A DNA stretch of 7,660 bases from UBA1172 sp049889655 (GTDB lineage: Bacteria > Pseudomonadota > Alphaproteobacteria > Puniceispirillales > UBA1172), in NCBI GenBank assembly GCA_049889655.1, contig JBMHCY010000101.1, positions 1 to 7,660 on the forward strand, read 5' to 3'. Position 1 is the first letter of the stretch, and every line of letters starts with the position of its first letter. This document shows, in pieces, positions 5,062 to 7,660 of this stretch. A program made the position numbers and the translations under genes. The notes beneath the pieces are model-generated. The model was not told the DNA's origin and searched no databases. It saw nothing but the letters and a program-made list of their open reading frames with translations.

Positions 5062-7242
5062 ATGGTTGATAATTTACCCCGCAAAACAGATTCCCGGACA
5101 ATGGTCATGCTGCTGGCTGCCGTGATGGCATTTGCCTTCATCGCCATTATCGCCCAGCCCGTCCTTGCCCAGGATAATGAGCAGGTCACCTTCAGTGCCG
5201 ACAGCGTCACCAGCAATGCCGAAACCGGCATGATGGTGGCGACAGGCAATGTCATCATCGTGCAGGGGGCCATGGAATTGAAGGCCGACAGGGTTGATTA
5301 CGACCGCGATGCCGGGGTTGCTGTTGCAACAGGCAATGTCGTGCTGAAAGATCATCAGGGGGGGGTGCATTACACCGAAAGCCTGACACTGGAGGAAAAC
5401 TTTTCCAAAGCCTTCGCCGAACCGGTGATCAGCAAACTTGTCGATGGCTCCTGGGTTGGGTCGAGCGAAGTGGATTACAGGGCCGAGGATTACAGCCTGT
5501 TCGGGAATTCGCGTTTCACCCCTTGTGACTGTGATTTCATCGGCGGCGAGACCCCGGCATGGGAATTGAAGAGTTCATCAAGCCGCCATGATACGAAGAC
5601 AGCCACCATCATTCACCGCAATGTCCGGATGCACCTGTTTTCAGTACCGGTGATCTATTTCCCCTATCTGTCGCATCCTGACTGGACTGTCCGCCGCCGG
5701 TCCGGCTTCATGCCGCCGCGCGTTTCATTTTCGAGCGATCTCGGCACGACCTATGCCCAATCCTACTACTGGGTGACGGGGGAGACCCATGATACCGAGA
5801 TCACGCCCTATCTTTTTACCAATAACGGTGATGCGGTGCAGGTGCGCTATCGCCAGCGCTGGGATAAATCCAGTCTTGATGCCGTGGTCACTGGGGGGCG
5901 GCTGAACACATTCAAGAAAAACCGTGAGGATGTCGCCGCGATTGATGCCCGGTTCGACACCACGATCGGTGATCACTGGAGCACTACTGCCCGACTATAC
6001 CGCGCAAGCCAGGATACCTTCATGCGGCGTTATGGTTTTGACGAAACTGAAACCCTCAAGACACATGTCACCACGGAACGGATCAGCCAGGATCGCTACA
6101 GCCTGATCGAGGCCTATGATATTCAGGATTTGCGGAACAACCGTTCCGATGAACAGGAACCGATCATCCTGCCGCATATCTTTCACGAGAGATATCTCGA
6201 AGCCCCGCGTGAAGATATGAACCTGCGGCTGCGGCTGAGCGCAACCAGCATCAACAATGACGAACATACCGATATGCGCCGCTGGACTTCAGAAGTCTAC
6301 GGGATCGAGGAATTCCAGACCGAGGCTGGTATTTTCTCGGCCGAGGGGCGGTTTTCAGGCCAGTACCGGGATATTGAAACCGCGACGAACAATTCCGGCT
6401 ATACCGGTGAGCTTGGTCTGGTGAGCCTGAGCGCGGGGCTTGGCTGGTCGATGCCCATCGCCACCTCTATCGGTGACCGGCCGATTATTTTCGAGCCTAA
6501 GTTTAAGTTTGTCTCGGTTGAGGCGACAGACCGCAGCAACAAAATCCCCAACCGTGACAGTTCCGATTTCCGTCTCGATGAGGCCAATCTGTTTCTGCTC
6601 CACCGAGAGCAGGGCGAAGATTACAACATCACCCACAGCCGCGTGGACACAGGCGCATCAATTGATCTCTATGATCGGTATCTGGGCGATGTTTCCGGGT
6701 TCATCGGCTCGTCCTTCCGGGTTGCCGGCGAAACCCCGACCGGGCTTAACGCATTGCGCGAAAATGACCGCATATCCGATATCCTGACAAGCCTGACGAT
6801 CAAGCCACAGGATACGTTTTCGCTGTCCTTTTCGGGACGTTTCCATCCGCGTGATCTGCGCCTGAATGAAACCAAGACAAAAGCCACTTTCAGTTACGGC
6901 AAGACATCGCTTTCGGCGACCTATAACCAGCTGGCAAAATCCTATTTTGACAGTGCCGATGAGGAAAAAGAACAGCTGACCTTAGTTGCTCAGCAAAAAC
7001 TGCCCAGGAACTGGAAAGCCACCATCACACAAGTCTATGATCTGCGAAATGACACACGCAAACTGACTGATTCAACAGTCGCGCTGAACTATGGCGGTGG
7101 CATCCAGGATTGCCTGACTGTATCACTCGGCTATACCCGTGACGGCACAACCGACCGAGACATCAAACCGATTGACGAAGTCTTCCTGTTGTTCACGTTC
7201 AAGTATCTCGGGTCATTCTCAACCAACGAGATCAAGCGGTAG
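5062..7242 (+). CDS. lptD: LPS-assembly outer membrane protein LptD (OstA/Imp)
   Basis: The outer-membrane beta-barrel that, with lipoprotein LptE, inserts LPS into the outer leaflet at the end of the Lpt bridge. It has 726 residues, within the usual range for alphaproteobacterial LptD. A signal peptide covers about residues 1-36 (positive R7/K8/R12, hydrophobic core from M14, likely cut after V-L-A36). An OstA-type jellyroll follows, with VATGNV repeated at 59-64 and 88-93. Next is the conserved barrel entry SVPVIYFPYLSHPDW (from residue 194) and RRRSGFMPPR, then alternating beta-strand sequence. The C-terminal region has DCLTVSLGYTRD and FTFKYLGSF. There are only three cysteines: C155 and C157 (PCDC) and C684 near the C-terminus. 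The ATG at 5062 is the first possible start after an in-frame TGA at 5053-5055, though I see no clear Shine-Dalgarno before it. Not followed by surA, pdxA or rsmA as in many proteobacteria. An 8-G run lies at 5358-5365. Confidence 0.93.
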   Translation: MVDNLPRKTDSRTMVMLLAAVMAFAFIAIIAQPVLAQDNEQVTFSADSVTSNAETGMMVATGNVIIVQGAMELKADRVDYDRDAGVAVATGNVVLKDHQGGVHYTESLTLEENFSKAFAEPVISKLVDGSWVGSSEVDYRAEDYSLFGNSRFTPCDCDFIGGETPAWELKSSSSRHDTKTATIIHRNVRMHLFSVPVIYFPYLSHPDWTVRRRSGFMPPRVSFSSDLGTTYAQSYYWVTGETHDTEITPYLFTNNGDAVQVRYRQRWDKSSLDAVVTGGRLNTFKKNREDVAAIDARFDTTIGDHWSTTARLYRASQDTFMRRYGFDETETLKTHVTTERISQDRYSLIEAYDIQDLRNNRSDEQEPIILPHIFHERYLEAPREDMNLRLRLSATSINNDEHTDMRRWTSEVYGIEEFQTEAGIFSAEGRFSGQYRDIETATNNSGYTGELGLVSLSAGLGWSMPIATSIGDRPIIFEPKFKFVSVEATDRSNKIPNRDSSDFRLDEANLFLLHREQGEDYNITHSRVDTGASIDLYDRYLGDVSGFIGSSFRVAGETPTGLNALRENDRISDILTSLTIKPQDTFSLSFSGRFHPRDLRLNETKTKATFSYGKTSLSATYNQLAKSYFDSADEEKEQLTLVAQQKLPRNWKATITQVYDLRNDTRKLTDSTVALNYGGGIQDCLTVSLGYTRDGTTDRDIKPIDEVFLLFTFKYLGSFSTNEIKR

Positions 7243-7245
7243 AAA

Positions 7246-7660
7246 TTATTCGACAGTCACCGATTTCGCCAGATTGCGCGGCTGATCCACATCCGTTCCC
7301 TTATGCTCGGCCACCAGATAGGCAAGGATCTGCGCCGGGATCGATAACAGGATCGGGGCCACCACAGGGTCACAGGCAGGCACGGTGATGACCGCATCCA
7401 GATCGGACACAGCATCGGCGGCGTCCTCTGTCACTAGCGCAATCACGTTCGCGCCTCTGGCCCGGGCCTCCATCAGGTTGCTGACGGCTTTGCCCAGATG
7501 CTGATCAGCACCGAGCAGCGCGATCACCGGCAGGCCTTCCTCAATGAGGGCGATCGGCCCATGCTTCATCTCACCGGAGGCATAACCCTCGGCGTGGATA
7601 TAACTCAATTCCTTCAATTTCAGAGCCCCTTCGAGGGCCAGCGGGAAAAGCATCCCGCGG
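7246..7660 (-). CDS. glmS: Glutamine--fructose-6-phosphate aminotransferase, C-terminal part (gene cut by window end)
   Basis: Converts fructose-6-phosphate and glutamine to glucosamine-6-phosphate and glutamate in the cytoplasm, the entry to UDP-GlcNAc for peptidoglycan and lipid A. Only the last 138 or so residues, part of the second SIS (isomerase) domain, are in view; the frame runs off the window, so the ATG at 7653 is internal. The sequence ALKLKELSYIHAEGY then GEMKHGP contains the equivalents of E. coli K485, E488 and H504, and the C-terminal tail DVDQPRNLAKSVTVE carries the equivalent of K603 (numbering recalled). All catalytic isomerase residues that can be checked are present, so this is a functional end. 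Its stop is 3 bp from the convergent lptD stop. Confidence 0.96.
   Translation of the reverse strand, partial: RGMLFPLALEGALKLKELSYIHAEGYASGEMKHGPIALIEEGLPVIALLGADQHLGKAVSNLMEARARGANVIALVTEDAADAVSDLDAVITVPACDPVVAPILLSIPAQILAYLVAEHKGTDVDQPRNLAKSVTVE

Noticed and set aside
1..7660. A novel defence, mobile or biosynthetic system, a CRISPR array, or tRNA/rRNA genes
   Set aside because: All seven genes belong to known families (one of unknown function), gaps are too short to hide further genes, and I saw no direct repeat arrays, transposase fragments or RNA-like structures.

Overview
The window looks like ordinary core chromosome of a GC-rich Gram-negative bacterium, most likely an alphaproteobacterium. 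This rests on the protein flavour (Sua5 with a C-terminal domain, the FAD oxidase, DUF924, GlmS) and on LptD, which implies an LPS outer membrane. I could not place the genus. I see no mobile element, CRISPR array, RNA gene, or sign of recent transfer. The window holds seven genes, two of them cut by the window edges, packed with almost no non-coding DNA.

Left block (1-3000, plus strand): the 3' part of a Sua5-type threonylcarbamoyl-AMP synthase gene (tRNA t6A modification), a GlcD/D-2-hydroxyglutarate dehydrogenase-like FAD oxidase that appears to start with TTG, and a DUF924 protein 17 nt behind it. A plausible extended -10 promoter begins on the sua5 stop codon, so the oxidase and DUF924 may form their own transcript.

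Middle block (2975-4937, minus strand): two glycosyltransferases, GT4 then GT9 (heptosyltransferase superfamily), separated by 4 nt and clearly translated from one message. They probably add sugars to the LPS core or another surface glycan. The GT9 gene runs into the DUF924 gene from the opposite side, and the two coding ends overlap by 26 bp.

Right block (4938-7660): a 124-bp divergent intergenic region carries candidate promoters for both sides, whose -35 boxes overlap, plus a perfect 6-bp inverted repeat. It is followed by lptD (plus strand), encoding the outer-membrane LPS translocon, and by the 3' end of glmS (minus strand), which makes glucosamine-6-phosphate, the precursor of UDP-GlcNAc and so of lipid A and peptidoglycan. 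The lptD and glmS stop codons are only 3 bp apart.

The theme from 2975 to 7660 is cell-envelope biogenesis: precursor supply (glmS), sugar addition (GT4/GT9), and export to the cell surface (lptD). I found no convincing undescribed system. The best leads are the shared glycosyltransferase/lptD control region, the three-cysteine pattern of LptD, and substitutions in usually conserved motifs of the Sua5 and GT9 proteins.
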